Assembly: GCF_900092135.1 (NCBI RefSeq)
Contig: NZ_FMYF01000013.1
Coordinates: 44,021 to 108,020, forward strand
Reading direction: 5' to 3'
DNA length: 64,000 nt
Source of the DNA: Raineyella antarctica
GTDB taxonomy: Bacteria; Actinomycetota; Actinomycetes; Propionibacteriales; Propionibacteriaceae
Shown here: piece by piece, positions 37,331 to 45,335 of the stretch
Layout of the letters: the number at the start of each line of letters is the position of its first letter
Numbering within the stretch: the stretch's first letter is position 1
The notes under the pieces: generated by a model
What the model saw: the letters and a program-made list of their open reading frames with translations, nothing else
The model's database searches: none
What the model was told of the DNA's origin: nothing
Translations under genes and position numbers: made by a program

Positions 37331-37380
37331 CGGTGGTCGGTGAATCTGTCGATATTCACGCTAACGCGCGACGACCACCG
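37331..37380. repeat. Nested inverted repeat directly upstream of csbD
   Basis: Outer arms CGGTGGTCG and CGACCACCG (9 bp, 37331-37339 with 37372-37380) enclose inner arms GTGAAT and ATTCAC (37340-37345 with 37354-37359). On the csbD mRNA the outer arm touches the ribosome site GAGGAG (37326-37331). It may be an operator or an mRNA switch. Confidence 0.5.
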
Positions 37381-37415
37381 GCATCCATACCCCTAGGGGT
37401 GAAAAGTGGTCCACG

Positions 37416-38024
37416 TCATACTGCGGCAGGGGGACGGGTCTCCAGCACGCGGAAGCCCTTCGCGCTGGCCAGTCGGTCGGTCGGCCAGCCCTGCTCGCCC
37501 AGCCAGCGCTGCAGGCTGTCCGCGCCGAGGTTCTTGCCGACCACCATCACCGCCCGGCCCTGCGGGGCCAGTCGGGCCAGCCATCCGAGCAGCAGTTCGT
37601 GCAGGGCGTCCTTGCCGATCCGGATCGGCGGGTTGGACCAGATCTCGTCGTACGTCGCGGTCGGGTCGACCTCGTCGGGGGAGAGCGCTCGCACGCGGTC
37701 GGCCACGCCCAGGGCGGCGGCGTTGTCCCGGGTCAGGGCCAGGGCGCGCTCGTTGGTGTCGACGGCGTCCACCTGCAGCCAGGGGCAGGCCAGCGCCAGC
37801 CCCAGGGCGATCGGGCCGTACCCGCAGCCGACGTCGGCCACCCGTCGCACCGTACGGTCCGGCGGGGGAACCTCGCGCAGCAGCACGGCGGTGGCCGGGT
37901 CGAGGCGGGTGCCGGAGAACACCCCGTTCGCGGTCTGCAGCTCGACCTGGTGGTCCCACAGCCGGGCGTGGATCGTCCGGCGGTGCTCCTCGCCCTCCGG
38001 TGTCCTGAAGTAGTGCTCAGTCAC
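37416..38024 (-). CDS. RsmC/RlmG-like rRNA methyltransferase
   Basis: A 202-residue class I SAM-dependent methyltransferase. Motif I is DVGCGYGPIALGLA, the acidic end of the second strand is VDAVDTNERA, and the catalytic NPPI motif is in DEIWSNPPIRIG. This single-domain form resembles the catalytic half of RsmC (16S rRNA G1207). The GTG start at 38024 overlaps the truA stop (GTGACTGA), so the pair is translationally coupled; an in-frame upstream ATG would lie inside truA. Confidence 0.85.
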   Translation of the reverse strand: MTEHYFRTPEGEEHRRTIHARLWDHQVELQTANGVFSGTRLDPATAVLLREVPPPDRTVRRVADVGCGYGPIALGLALACPWLQVDAVDTNERALALTRDNAAALGVADRVRALSPDEVDPTATYDEIWSNPPIRIGKDALHELLLGWLARLAPQGRAVMVVGKNLGADSLQRWLGEQGWPTDRLASAKGFRVLETRPPAAV

Positions 38025-38892
38025 AGCAGCCTCCCGTCGTCCCGTCCAGCACACGTACGGACCGCGCCTCGGCCGCGCGCCCCGCGAGCTCCTCGTCCGC
38101 GGGGTAGCCGACCTCCTCCAGGGTGAGCCCGTGCGCGGGCATCACCAGCACCGATGACTGGCGCGTGGTGGCGTCGCGGACCTCGCGCAACCACTCCCGG
38201 GTGCGCGCCCCGGTCGCCACCGCCGTCAGTGCCCCGAGCAGGGAGCGGACCATGGAGTGGCAGAAGGCGTCGGCCCGGACGGTCACCTCGACCGTCCCTG
38301 TGCCCGGCTCGCCGCTTCGGCGGACGGCCGTGCAGTCCAGCAGCGTACGGATGGTGGTGGCGCCCTCACGGGGCTTGCAGAAGGCCGCGAAGTCACGCAG
38401 GCCGAGCAGGTCCTGCCCGGCGGCGACGAGGCGGTCCAGGTCCAGCTCGCCGCGCACCCGGGTCACGTGCCCGCGCAGCAGGGGGTCGGGGAAGGTGCGC
38501 TCGTCGGCGAGCCGGTACACGTAGCGGCGCCAGGCCGCGGAGAAACGGGCGTCGAAGCCCGGCGGGGCCGGGCGGATGCCGCGGACCACCACATCCGGCG
38601 CCAGCACCCGGTAGAGCCGGCGGTGCAGGGTGTCGACCGGGGCGTCGTCGGGCAGGTCCACGTGCGCGACCTGTCCACGGGCGTGGACGCCCGCGTCGGT
38701 GCGTCCTGCCACGGTCAGCGTCGGGGCGGCGGGCAACCGGAGGACCTGGCCGATCCAGTGCTCCAGCTCGCCCTGCACGCTGCGCCGGTCGGGCTGGCGG
38801 GCCCAGCCGCTGAAACCGGCACCGTCGTAGGCGATGTCCAACCGCCACCGCGTGCTGCCGGGGGCGGCACCGGGGCGATCGGGGAAGGACAT
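38017..38892 (-). CDS. truA: tRNA pseudouridine synthase A
   Basis: A 291-residue enzyme that makes pseudouridine at positions 38-40 of the tRNA anticodon arm. The catalytic aspartate is in GRTDAGVHA (near residue 66). IAYDGAGFSGWARQP at the N-terminus and the C-terminal FCHSMVRSLLGAL are typical. In many actinobacteria truA follows rplQ directly; here it is 5 kb away on the other strand. It overlaps the downstream methyltransferase gene by 8 bp. Confidence 0.95.
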   Translation of the reverse strand: MSFPDRPGAAPGSTRWRLDIAYDGAGFSGWARQPDRRSVQGELEHWIGQVLRLPAAPTLTVAGRTDAGVHARGQVAHVDLPDDAPVDTLHRRLYRVLAPDVVVRGIRPAPPGFDARFSAAWRRYVYRLADERTFPDPLLRGHVTRVRGELDLDRLVAAGQDLLGLRDFAAFCKPREGATTIRTLLDCTAVRRSGEPGTGTVEVTVRADAFCHSMVRSLLGALTAVATGARTREWLREVRDATTRQSSVLVMPAHGLTLEEVGYPADEELAGRAAEARSVRVLDGTTGGCCD

Positions 38893-38963
38893 GGGCCCAC
38901 TCTACGGTCGCGGGCGACCTGCGGCGCCCGAGGTCCGGGGACGACGTGGGGAGGCGGGTCACA

Positions 38964-38980
38964 GGGCCCGTGAGGGGCCC
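38964..38980 (-). terminator. Hairpin after trmB
   Basis: GGGCCC arms around GTGAG lie 10-26 bp past the trmB stop. The arms are short and self-complementary, so this is a weak call. Confidence 0.35.
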
Positions 38981-38989
38981 GCTGGCGGG

Positions 38990-39727
38990 TCAGGAGGCCC
39001 GGACGTAGACCAGGTCCCGGATGGTGCGGCCGGCGTCCAGGCCGCGCTGCTCGAACCGGGTGACGGGACGCTCGTCGGGGCGCGGTGCCCAGCCGCCGGT
39101 GTCGGCGTACGCGTTGACCAGGTCGGTGCGGTCGTCCAGCACCTCCCGCATGTGCACGGCGTAGTCCTCCCAGTCAGTGGCCAGGTGCCACGAACCGCCG
39201 GGACGCAGCCGGTCGGCGATCAGCTCGGCGGTGGTGGGGTTGACCAGGCGACGCTTGTGGTGGCGCGCCTTGTGCCACGGATCGGGGAAGAACGTGATCA
39301 GCCGGTCCACACTGCCCGAGGGGATCCAGTGCCGCAGGGCGTCGACACCGTCGACCTCGGCCAGCCGGACGTTGCCGAGCCCCTCGCGGGCGACCAGGCC
39401 GAGGGCGCTGGCCACGGAGGGCTTGAACACCTCGAAGCCCAGGTAGTTGACCTCCGGGTGGCGGCCGGCGATGGCCACGCAGGCCTCACCGTTGCCTGTG
39501 CCGATCTCCAGCCACAGAGGTGCCGTACGACCCCAGACCACGTCCTGGTCGAACAGCTGGCCGTCCGCCACCGACGTCGAGGTGGCCCGGTGGGCCAGCG
39601 GCACCACCCAGGTGGCGTGGTGGGCGTCCCAGTTGCGGACCTGCGACTCGCTCATCCGCGTGCTGCGGCGGACGAAGGAGACGATCTCGCGGTGGGCGTG
39701 TGGCAGCGGGGAGGCCGGACCCGGCAT
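38990..39727 (-). CDS. trmB: tRNA (guanine-N7-)-methyltransferase
   Basis: A 245-residue enzyme that methylates G46 of tRNA. The SAM site is LEIGTGNGEA, and the family motif FFPDPWHKARHHKRRLV with the C-terminal PVTRFEQRG is intact. ATG 39727 shares a base with the stop of the upstream membrane protein gene (TGATG), which fixes the start and indicates coupling; the much longer open frame upstream is an artefact. Confidence 0.95.
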   Translation of the reverse strand: MPGPASPLPHAHREIVSFVRRSTRMSESQVRNWDAHHATWVVPLAHRATSTSVADGQLFDQDVVWGRTAPLWLEIGTGNGEACVAIAGRHPEVNYLGFEVFKPSVASALGLVAREGLGNVRLAEVDGVDALRHWIPSGSVDRLITFFPDPWHKARHHKRRLVNPTTAELIADRLRPGGSWHLATDWEDYAVHMREVLDDRTDLVNAYADTGGWAPRPDERPVTRFEQRGLDAGRTIRDLVYVRAS

Positions 39728-40140
39728 CAGGCGCTCTTCTTGCGGTAGGGGTTGGCCCGGGGCTTGCGGGGGCGGTGGGCGGCCTCCTTCTGCCGGGCCG
39801 CCCGCTCCTCGCGGCGCAGGGCCGCGGCCATCTCCTCGGCCTGGCGCTCGGCGGCCATGGCGGCGGCGGTGGCGCTTCCGGCCCGTCGGGAGATGGCGCG
39901 CAGCACCTGGGCTCGCAGGAACATCATCACGACCAGGGTCACGGCGAACCAGAGGAAGGACCAACCCCAGCTGCCGCCGACCTGCATGCCGAGGGCTCCG
40001 GCACCGGCCGAGACCGCGGCGACGATCCACAGGCTCAGCTCCTTGACCACCTTCGCGCGGGTGCTTCCCCTCCGGAAGATCTCGGCGGGGGAGAGGTCGC
40101 CGAGGGACTTGTCGTCCGGGTCATCGGTTCGAGAGGCCAT
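39727..40140 (-). CDS. Small membrane protein of unknown function
   Basis: A 137-residue protein. The N-terminus is acidic and soluble (DDPDDKSLGDLSPAEIFRRG). Two membrane helices follow (LSLWIVAAVSAGAGALGM and FLWFAVTLVVMMFLRAQV). The C-terminal half is a charged Ala/Glu/Arg helix ending in a basic tail (RKPRANPYRKKSA). I do not recognise a family. It overlaps trmB by one base, so both are probably expressed together. ATG 40140 was chosen as the first conserved-looking start; upstream frame enters the gltA-proximal spacer. Confidence 0.75.
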   Translation of the reverse strand: MASRTDDPDDKSLGDLSPAEIFRRGSTRAKVVKELSLWIVAAVSAGAGALGMQVGGSWGWSFLWFAVTLVVMMFLRAQVLRAISRRAGSATAAAMAAERQAEEMAAALRREERAARQKEAAHRPRKPRANPYRKKSA

Positions 40141-40217
40141 GGGGCCCAATTTACGGCCCGGTGGACGTCCCCGTGGACCGGTCCGCCGTCGGTGGCGGCC
40201 CGGTCCACGGGTCGGCC

Positions 40218-41501
40218 TCAGCCGCGCTGGTCCAGCGGGACCACCGCGCGGCGCGGGTGCCCGGTGTAGATCTGCTTGGGGCGGACGATCTTCTGCTCGG
40301 AGTCGGTCACCTGTTCGCGCCACTGGGCCAGCCAGCCGGCGGTCCTCGGGATCGCGAACAACACGGTGAACATCTGCGGGGAGAACCCCATCGCCTCGTA
40401 GATCAGGCCGGAGTAGAAGTCCACGTTGGGGTAGAGGCGGCGCTTGACGAAGTACTCGTCCTCCAGGGCGATCCGCTCCAGCTCCAGCGCGATCTCCAGC
40501 AGCGGGTTGACGCCGGTCACCTCGAACACGTCATGGGCGGTGTTCTTGATGATGCGGGCCCGGGGGTCGTAGTTCTTGTAGACCCGGTGGCCGAAGCCCA
40601 TCAGGCGGGCGCCGCCCGCCTTCACCCCGGCGATGAACTCCGGCACCCGGTCCTTGGTGCCGATCTCGCGCAGCATCCGCAGCACCGCCTCGTTGGCGCC
40701 GCCGTGCAGGGGGCCGAAGAGGGCGCCGATGCCGGCCGAGACGCTGGTGTAGGGGCCGTTGCCGGAGGAGGCCACGGTGCGCACGGTGGTGGTCGAGCAG
40801 TTCTGCTCATGGTCGGCGTGCAGCATGAAGAGCACGTCCATGGCCCGGACCAGCCGGGGGTCGGGGCGGTACTCGCGCTCGCCCATCTTGAACAGCATCC
40901 GCAGGAAGTTCTCCACGTACGGCACGTCGTCGACCGGATAGACGAACGGCAGGCCCTCGGAGTGGCGGTAGGAGAAGGCGGCCAGGGTCGGCATCTTCGC
41001 GATCAGCCGGCGGATCTGCAGTTCGGGGCGGTGCTGCTCGTCGCTCTCGCGGGACTCCGGGTAGAAGGTGTGGAACGAGCTCACCGCCGACATCAGCTTG
41101 CTCATCGGGTGGGCGTCGTAGGGGAAGGCGTCGATCAGCTTCTTCACGTTCTCCGGGATGAACCGGTGGATCGTGATCTCCGCCTCCCAGGCCGAGAGCT
41201 GGGGGGGAGTAGGTAGCTCTCCGTAGACCAGCAGGTAGGCGACCTCGAGGTAGGTGCAGTGCTCGGCCAACTCGTCGATGGGGTAGCCGCGGTAGTCCAG
41301 GATCCCCGCGTCGCCATCGATGTAGGCGACCGAGGAATGGCACACTGCGGTGTTGAACATGCCGGGGTCGAAGGACACCAGCCCTTGGCCCGCCGCGTCC
41401 CGGACGGCATAGAGGTCCTTGGCGCGGATGGTGCCGTCGGTGATCGGCAGCTCGTACGTCTCACCGGTGCGGTTGTCGCGGACAGTCAGTGACTCTTCCA
41501 T
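40218..41501 (-). CDS. gltA: Citrate synthase
   Basis: A 427-residue enzyme condensing oxaloacetate and acetyl-CoA. The catalytic residues are the histidines in GPLHGGANEA and GFGHRVYKNYDPRA and the aspartate in DFYSGLIYEAMGF. The length and the N-terminal beta domain (TVRDNRTGETYELPI) place it in the type II, hexameric class. It is divergent from rplM across 294 bp. Confidence 0.96.
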   Translation of the reverse strand: MEESLTVRDNRTGETYELPITDGTIRAKDLYAVRDAAGQGLVSFDPGMFNTAVCHSSVAYIDGDAGILDYRGYPIDELAEHCTYLEVAYLLVYGELPTPPQLSAWEAEITIHRFIPENVKKLIDAFPYDAHPMSKLMSAVSSFHTFYPESRESDEQHRPELQIRRLIAKMPTLAAFSYRHSEGLPFVYPVDDVPYVENFLRMLFKMGEREYRPDPRLVRAMDVLFMLHADHEQNCSTTTVRTVASSGNGPYTSVSAGIGALFGPLHGGANEAVLRMLREIGTKDRVPEFIAGVKAGGARLMGFGHRVYKNYDPRARIIKNTAHDVFEVTGVNPLLEIALELERIALEDEYFVKRRLYPNVDFYSGLIYEAMGFSPQMFTVLFAIPRTAGWLAQWREQVTDSEQKIVRPKQIYTGHPRRAVVPLDQRG

Positions 41502-41634
41502 GGCTGCACGATAGGGTGGGGTCCGGTGAGGTTATGGCGGGGGTACGCCCGCACGCCGCCGGGTGGGATGCTAAAAGTGCGTAGGCCTATGCGCGCTGGC
41601 GGGAGCCCGCTGGTCGGTGGTACGCCGGCCCGTT

Positions 41635-41663
41635 TTGACCCGGGACGCGTACGAGGGTAACCT
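41635..41663 (+). promoter_or_regulatory. rplM-rpsI promoter
   Basis: TTGACC (41635-41640) and TAACCT (41658-41663) are separated by 17 bp, giving a leader of about 125 nt before the rplM GTG. The rest of the 294-bp gltA-rplM spacer contains a TAACCT on the minus strand (41534-41529) that could be a gltA -10 box, without a good -35. Confidence 0.65.
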
Positions 41664-41795
41664 ATTCCGATGTTGCGCTTGGCGACGCCATGCCATGGTG
41701 CCTGTGCCCCGGATCCCGGGTGTGTGTGGGCCGTGGCGGTCCGGCCGCAGTGCGCAGAGTAACGTTCAACTACCTAGTGGAAGTGGTCCCCGACC

Positions 41796-42239
41796 GTGTC
41801 TACGTACAGCCCGAAGCCCGGCGAGATCGAGCGCCATTGGCATGTCATTGATGCCGAGGGTGTGACCCTCGGCCGCCTCGCCGTGACCGCCGCGACCCTG
41901 CTGCGCGGAAAGCACAAGGCGACCTTCGCCCCCCATGTCGACGGCGGCGATTTCGTCGTTGTCATCAACGCCTCCAAGATCCGCCTGACGGGCAAGAAGG
42001 CCACCGACAAGATGGCCTACCGTCACAGCGGTCAGCCCGGTGGCCTGCGCGCCGTCCCGTACGGCGAGCTGCTCGAGAAGAACCCGCGCAAGGCGGTCGA
42101 GCTGGCGACCTGGGGCATGATGCCCAAGAACCGCCTGAGCCGGAAGCTCATCCAGAAGCTCAAGGTCTATGGCGGCCCTGAGCACCCGCACGCGGCGCAG
42201 AATCCGCAGCCGTATGAGATCGTCCAGATCGCCCAGTGA
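41796..42239 (+). CDS. rplM: 50S ribosomal protein L13
   Basis: A 147-residue L13, an early 23S rRNA binder. It has [18 protein letters not shown] near the N-terminus and [15 protein letters not shown] and the C-terminal [15 protein letters not shown]. It starts with GTG and forms a pair with rpsI, 26 bp downstream, as in nearly all bacteria. Confidence 0.97.
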   Translation: MSTYSPKPGEIERHWHVIDAEGVTLGRLAVTAATLLRGKHKATFAPHVDGGDFVVVINASKIRLTGKKATDKMAYRHSGQPGGLRAVPYGELLEKNPRKAVELATWGMMPKNRLSRKLIQKLKVYGGPEHPHAAQNPQPYEIVQIAQ

Positions 42240-42265
42240 CCGTCTGATTGCCGAGGATCAACCAA

Positions 42266-42793
42266 GTGTCTGAAAACGTCGCAGAGACCACCGAGACCGT
42301 CGAGGAGATCGCCCCCTTCACCGAGGGTGACCGCGAGATCGCCTACCGCTCCGAGGGTGAGGGTGCCGAAGGCTCCGTCGCTCCTGGTGAGCGCCAGGCC
42401 ATGATTGCTCCCGGCATGGCCACCGGCCGTCGCAAGGAGGCCGTCGCCCGAGTGCGGATCGTGCCGGGTACCGGTCAGTGGTCCCTGAACGGCCGCACCC
42501 TCGAGGACTACTTCCCGAACAAGATCCACCAGCAGCTGGTGAACGAGCCGTTCGTCGTTGCCGGGGTCGAGGGCGCCTATGACGTCATCGCCCGCGTCCA
42601 CGGTGGTGGCCCCTCCGGCCAGGCCGGCGCCATGCGTCTGGGTGTGGCCCGGTGCCTCAACGGCGTCGACGCCGAGGCCAGCCGTGCGGGTCTGAAGAAG
42701 GCCGGCATGCTGACCCGTGACTCGCGTGCGGTGGAGCGCAAGAAGGCCGGTCTGAAGAAGGCCCGCAAGGCTCCCCAGTACTCGAAGCGCTGA
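42266..42793 (+). CDS. rpsI: 30S ribosomal protein S9
   Basis: A 175-residue S9 whose C-terminal arm reaches the P-site tRNA. The conserved part starts at [17 protein letters not shown] and ends with [12 protein letters not shown]. About 45 residues before it are acidic ([19 protein letters not shown]), an extension seen in actinobacteria and absent from the 130-residue E. coli protein. I chose GTG 42266, with CCGAGG upstream; a TTG at 42248 would add six residues. Confidence 0.96.
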   Translation: MSENVAETTETVEEIAPFTEGDREIAYRSEGEGAEGSVAPGERQAMIAPGMATGRRKEAVARVRIVPGTGQWSLNGRTLEDYFPNKIHQQLVNEPFVVAGVEGAYDVIARVHGGGPSGQAGAMRLGVARCLNGVDAEASRAGLKKAGMLTRDSRAVERKKAGLKKARKAPQYSKR

Positions 42794-42820
42794 TCACGGC
42801 CCTGCGGGGTCGGTCGCGCC

Positions 42821-44179
42821 ATGGGGCGTCTCTTCGGCACGGACGGCATCCGCGGACGTGCGAACCAGGACCTCACCGCTGAGCTTGCGCTCGACCTTGC
42901 GGTGGCCGGGTCCCGGGTCCTCACCGAGGACACCGGTGACCGCCGCCGCAAGGCGGTCGTGGGTCGCGACCCGCGGCTCAGCGGTGAGTTCCTGGAGTGC
43001 GCCGTGGTCGCCGGCTTGGCGAGCACCGGAGTGGACGTGGTCCGGGTCGGCATCCTGCCGACCCCGGGCCTGGCCCACCTGGTGCAGGCCAGTGGCGCCG
43101 ACATGGGCGTGATGCTCACGGCCAGCCACAACCCGATGCCGGAGAACGGCATCAAATTCTTCCGCAGGGGCGGGCTCAAGCTCGACGACGCCACGGAGGA
43201 CGCGATCGAGCAGCGCATGCTCCAGCCCTGGCGGCGCCCGATGGGCGTCGCCATCGGTCGTGTGATGGATTCTCCCGGAATGGTCGAGGACTACGTCCAC
43301 CACCTGATCAGCTCCGTACGCTCCGCAGCGGGGGAGAAGGTCTCCCTCGTCGGACTCAAGGTCGTGCTCGACCTGGCCAACGGCGCCGGCCACCGGACCG
43401 CCCCCGCCGCCTTCCGCCAGCTCGGCGCCGAGGTCGTGGTGATCAACGGCAAGCCCGACGGCACCAACATCAACGACCGCTGCGGCGCCTCCCACCCGGC
43501 CGAGCTGCAGCGTGCCGTCCTGGAGCACGGCGCCGACCTCGGGATCGCCCTGGACGGTGACGGCGACCGCTGTATCGCCGCGGCCGAGGACGGCGACATC
43601 GTCGACGGCGACCAGATCATGGGCATCCTGGCCCTCACCATGCAGGAGCGCGGCCTGCTCGCCCACGACACCCTGGTCGTCACCCAGATGAGCAACCTCG
43701 GTCTCGACCATGCCCTTGCCGAGCACGGGATCCGCGTCGTCCGCACCGCGGTCGGCGATCGCTACGTCTTCCGGGCGATGCGCGAGGGCGGCTACAGCCT
43801 CGGCGGCGAACAGGTCGGACACATCATCGTCCCGGAGTTCGCGACCACCGGCGACGGGACCCTGACCGGACTGCTGCTGATGACCGTGATGGCCGACCTC
43901 GGGGCTCCGCTGTCCGAGATGGCCTCGTTCGTGCACCGGCTGCCACAGGAACTGATCAACGTGCCCGAGGTGGACAAGTACCGGGTCGAGACCGATCGCG
44001 AGGTCGTGGCTGCACTCGAGGCGGCCAACCGGGTGCTCGGGGCCGAGGGGCGCGTGCTGCTGCGGCCCTCGGGCACCGAGCAGATCGTCCGCGTCATGGT
44101 CGAGTGCACCGACGCGGACCGGGCCCGGGCCGTGGCCCAGGGGCTCGCCCAGGTGGTCCGGGAGCGCCTCGCGCTCTGA
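42821..44179 (+). CDS. glmM: Phosphoglucosamine mutase
   Basis: A 452-residue enzyme converting glucosamine-6-phosphate to glucosamine-1-phosphate on the way to UDP-GlcNAc. The start MGRLFGTDGIRGRAN is diagnostic. The phosphorylated serine is in TASHNPMPENG near residue 103, the metal loop is DGDGDRC, and the phosphate-binding loop is RPSGTEQIVRVM. It follows rpsI by 27 bp, and glmS lies 1.2 kb on, so two steps of the same pathway are close. Confidence 0.97.
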   Translation: MGRLFGTDGIRGRANQDLTAELALDLAVAGSRVLTEDTGDRRRKAVVGRDPRLSGEFLECAVVAGLASTGVDVVRVGILPTPGLAHLVQASGADMGVMLTASHNPMPENGIKFFRRGGLKLDDATEDAIEQRMLQPWRRPMGVAIGRVMDSPGMVEDYVHHLISSVRSAAGEKVSLVGLKVVLDLANGAGHRTAPAAFRQLGAEVVVINGKPDGTNINDRCGASHPAELQRAVLEHGADLGIALDGDGDRCIAAAEDGDIVDGDQIMGILALTMQERGLLAHDTLVVTQMSNLGLDHALAEHGIRVVRTAVGDRYVFRAMREGGYSLGGEQVGHIIVPEFATTGDGTLTGLLLMTVMADLGAPLSEMASFVHRLPQELINVPEVDKYRVETDREVVAALEAANRVLGAEGRVLLRPSGTEQIVRVMVECTDADRARAVAQGLAQVVRERLAL

Positions 44180-44194
44180 GCGCCCGTCGGCGGT

Positions 44195-45175
44195 TCAGAT
44201 CTTGCGGATCCGGACCCACTTCACCTCGTGGTTGGACCCCTTGCGCAGGATCGCCGTCGCCCGCGTACGGGTCGGGCGGATGTTCAGCGCGAGGTTGGGG
44301 CCGTTGATGGTGTCCCAGATGTCGGCGGCCTGGCGCATCGCCGCGTCCTCGCTCATCTGGGCGTACCGGCCGAAGTAGGACCGCGGGTCACGGAACGCGG
44401 TCTCCCGCAGCGACATGAACCGCTCCAGGTACCAGGTCCGGATGTCCTCGGAGTCGGCGTCGACGTACACCGAGAAGTCGAAGAAGTCGCTCAGCGTCAC
44501 CTCGGCGGTGCCGTCGCGGTGCACCCGCGCCGGCTGCAGCACGTTCAGGCCCTCGATCACCACGATGTCGGGGCTGCGCACGACCAGCCGCTCGTCCGGG
44601 ACGATGTCGTACGTCAGGTGCGAGTAGACCGGGGCGGAGACCTCCGGGCGGCCGGACTTGACGTCCATCACGAACCGCAGCAGGGCCCGGCGGTCGTACG
44701 ACTCGGGGAAGCCCTTGCGGTGCATGATGCCGCGGCGGATCAGTTCCGCGTTCGGGTGCAGGAAACCGTCGGTGGTGACCAGTTCCACGTTCGGGTGGTC
44801 CGGCCAGTTGCGCAGCAGTTCGGTCAGCAGTCGCGCGGTGGTGGACTTGCCGACCGCCACAGACCCGGCGATCCCGATCACGAACGGGGTGCGCTTGACG
44901 TCCAGGTTGAGGAAGGCGTTGGTGGCCCGGTACAGGTTGCCCCGGTGGCGGAAGTGCAGGCTGAGCAGCCGGGTCAGCGGCTGGTACACCTGCACCACGT
45001 CCTGCATCGAGGTGGGGTCCCCCAGGCCGCGCATGCGCTCCAGCGTCTCCTCGCTCAATGGCGAGGGGAGGGCGTTGGCCAACTCGGCCCAGTGCTCCCG
45101 GGAGCGGTGCACGTACGGGCCGAGCTGCTCCAGGCGCCCTGGACCGCGATCGCTCGGCGGAATGGGGACGGACAT
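44195..45175 (-). CDS. coaA: Pantothenate kinase, type I
   Basis: A 326-residue prokaryotic type I kinase, the first step of coenzyme A synthesis. The P-loop is GIAGSVAVGKST, and TTDGFLHPNAEL and the C-terminal RATAILRKGSNHEVKWVRIR are typical. ATG 45175 was chosen because the family begins shortly after it; a longer frame adds 36 Arg/Pro-rich residues. The gene is inserted, reversed, between glmM and glmS, and acpS, which uses CoA, lies nearby. Confidence 0.94.
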   Translation of the reverse strand: MSVPIPPSDRGPGRLEQLGPYVHRSREHWAELANALPSPLSEETLERMRGLGDPTSMQDVVQVYQPLTRLLSLHFRHRGNLYRATNAFLNLDVKRTPFVIGIAGSVAVGKSTTARLLTELLRNWPDHPNVELVTTDGFLHPNAELIRRGIMHRKGFPESYDRRALLRFVMDVKSGRPEVSAPVYSHLTYDIVPDERLVVRSPDIVVIEGLNVLQPARVHRDGTAEVTLSDFFDFSVYVDADSEDIRTWYLERFMSLRETAFRDPRSYFGRYAQMSEDAAMRQAADIWDTINGPNLALNIRPTRTRATAILRKGSNHEVKWVRIRKI

Positions 45176-45335
45176 GCGCCCATTCTGCCGGTTCCGGCCC
45201 CGCACCGGTGGCCCGGCCATTTCGCGGCCCGGTGCCGCGCCGTTCCGGGGCCCGCTGGCAGGACACTCCGGGTGCGGTGCCATTCACCACCCGACGCGGC
45301 CGGTGGCCAACCGCCTGTCGACTAGGCTGTCCCCC

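Noticed and set aside
45176..45335. glmS-type ribozyme upstream of glmS
   Set aside because: The spacer is short, holds the reversed coaA start and shows no recognisable ribozyme core; that ribozyme is typical of Firmicutes.
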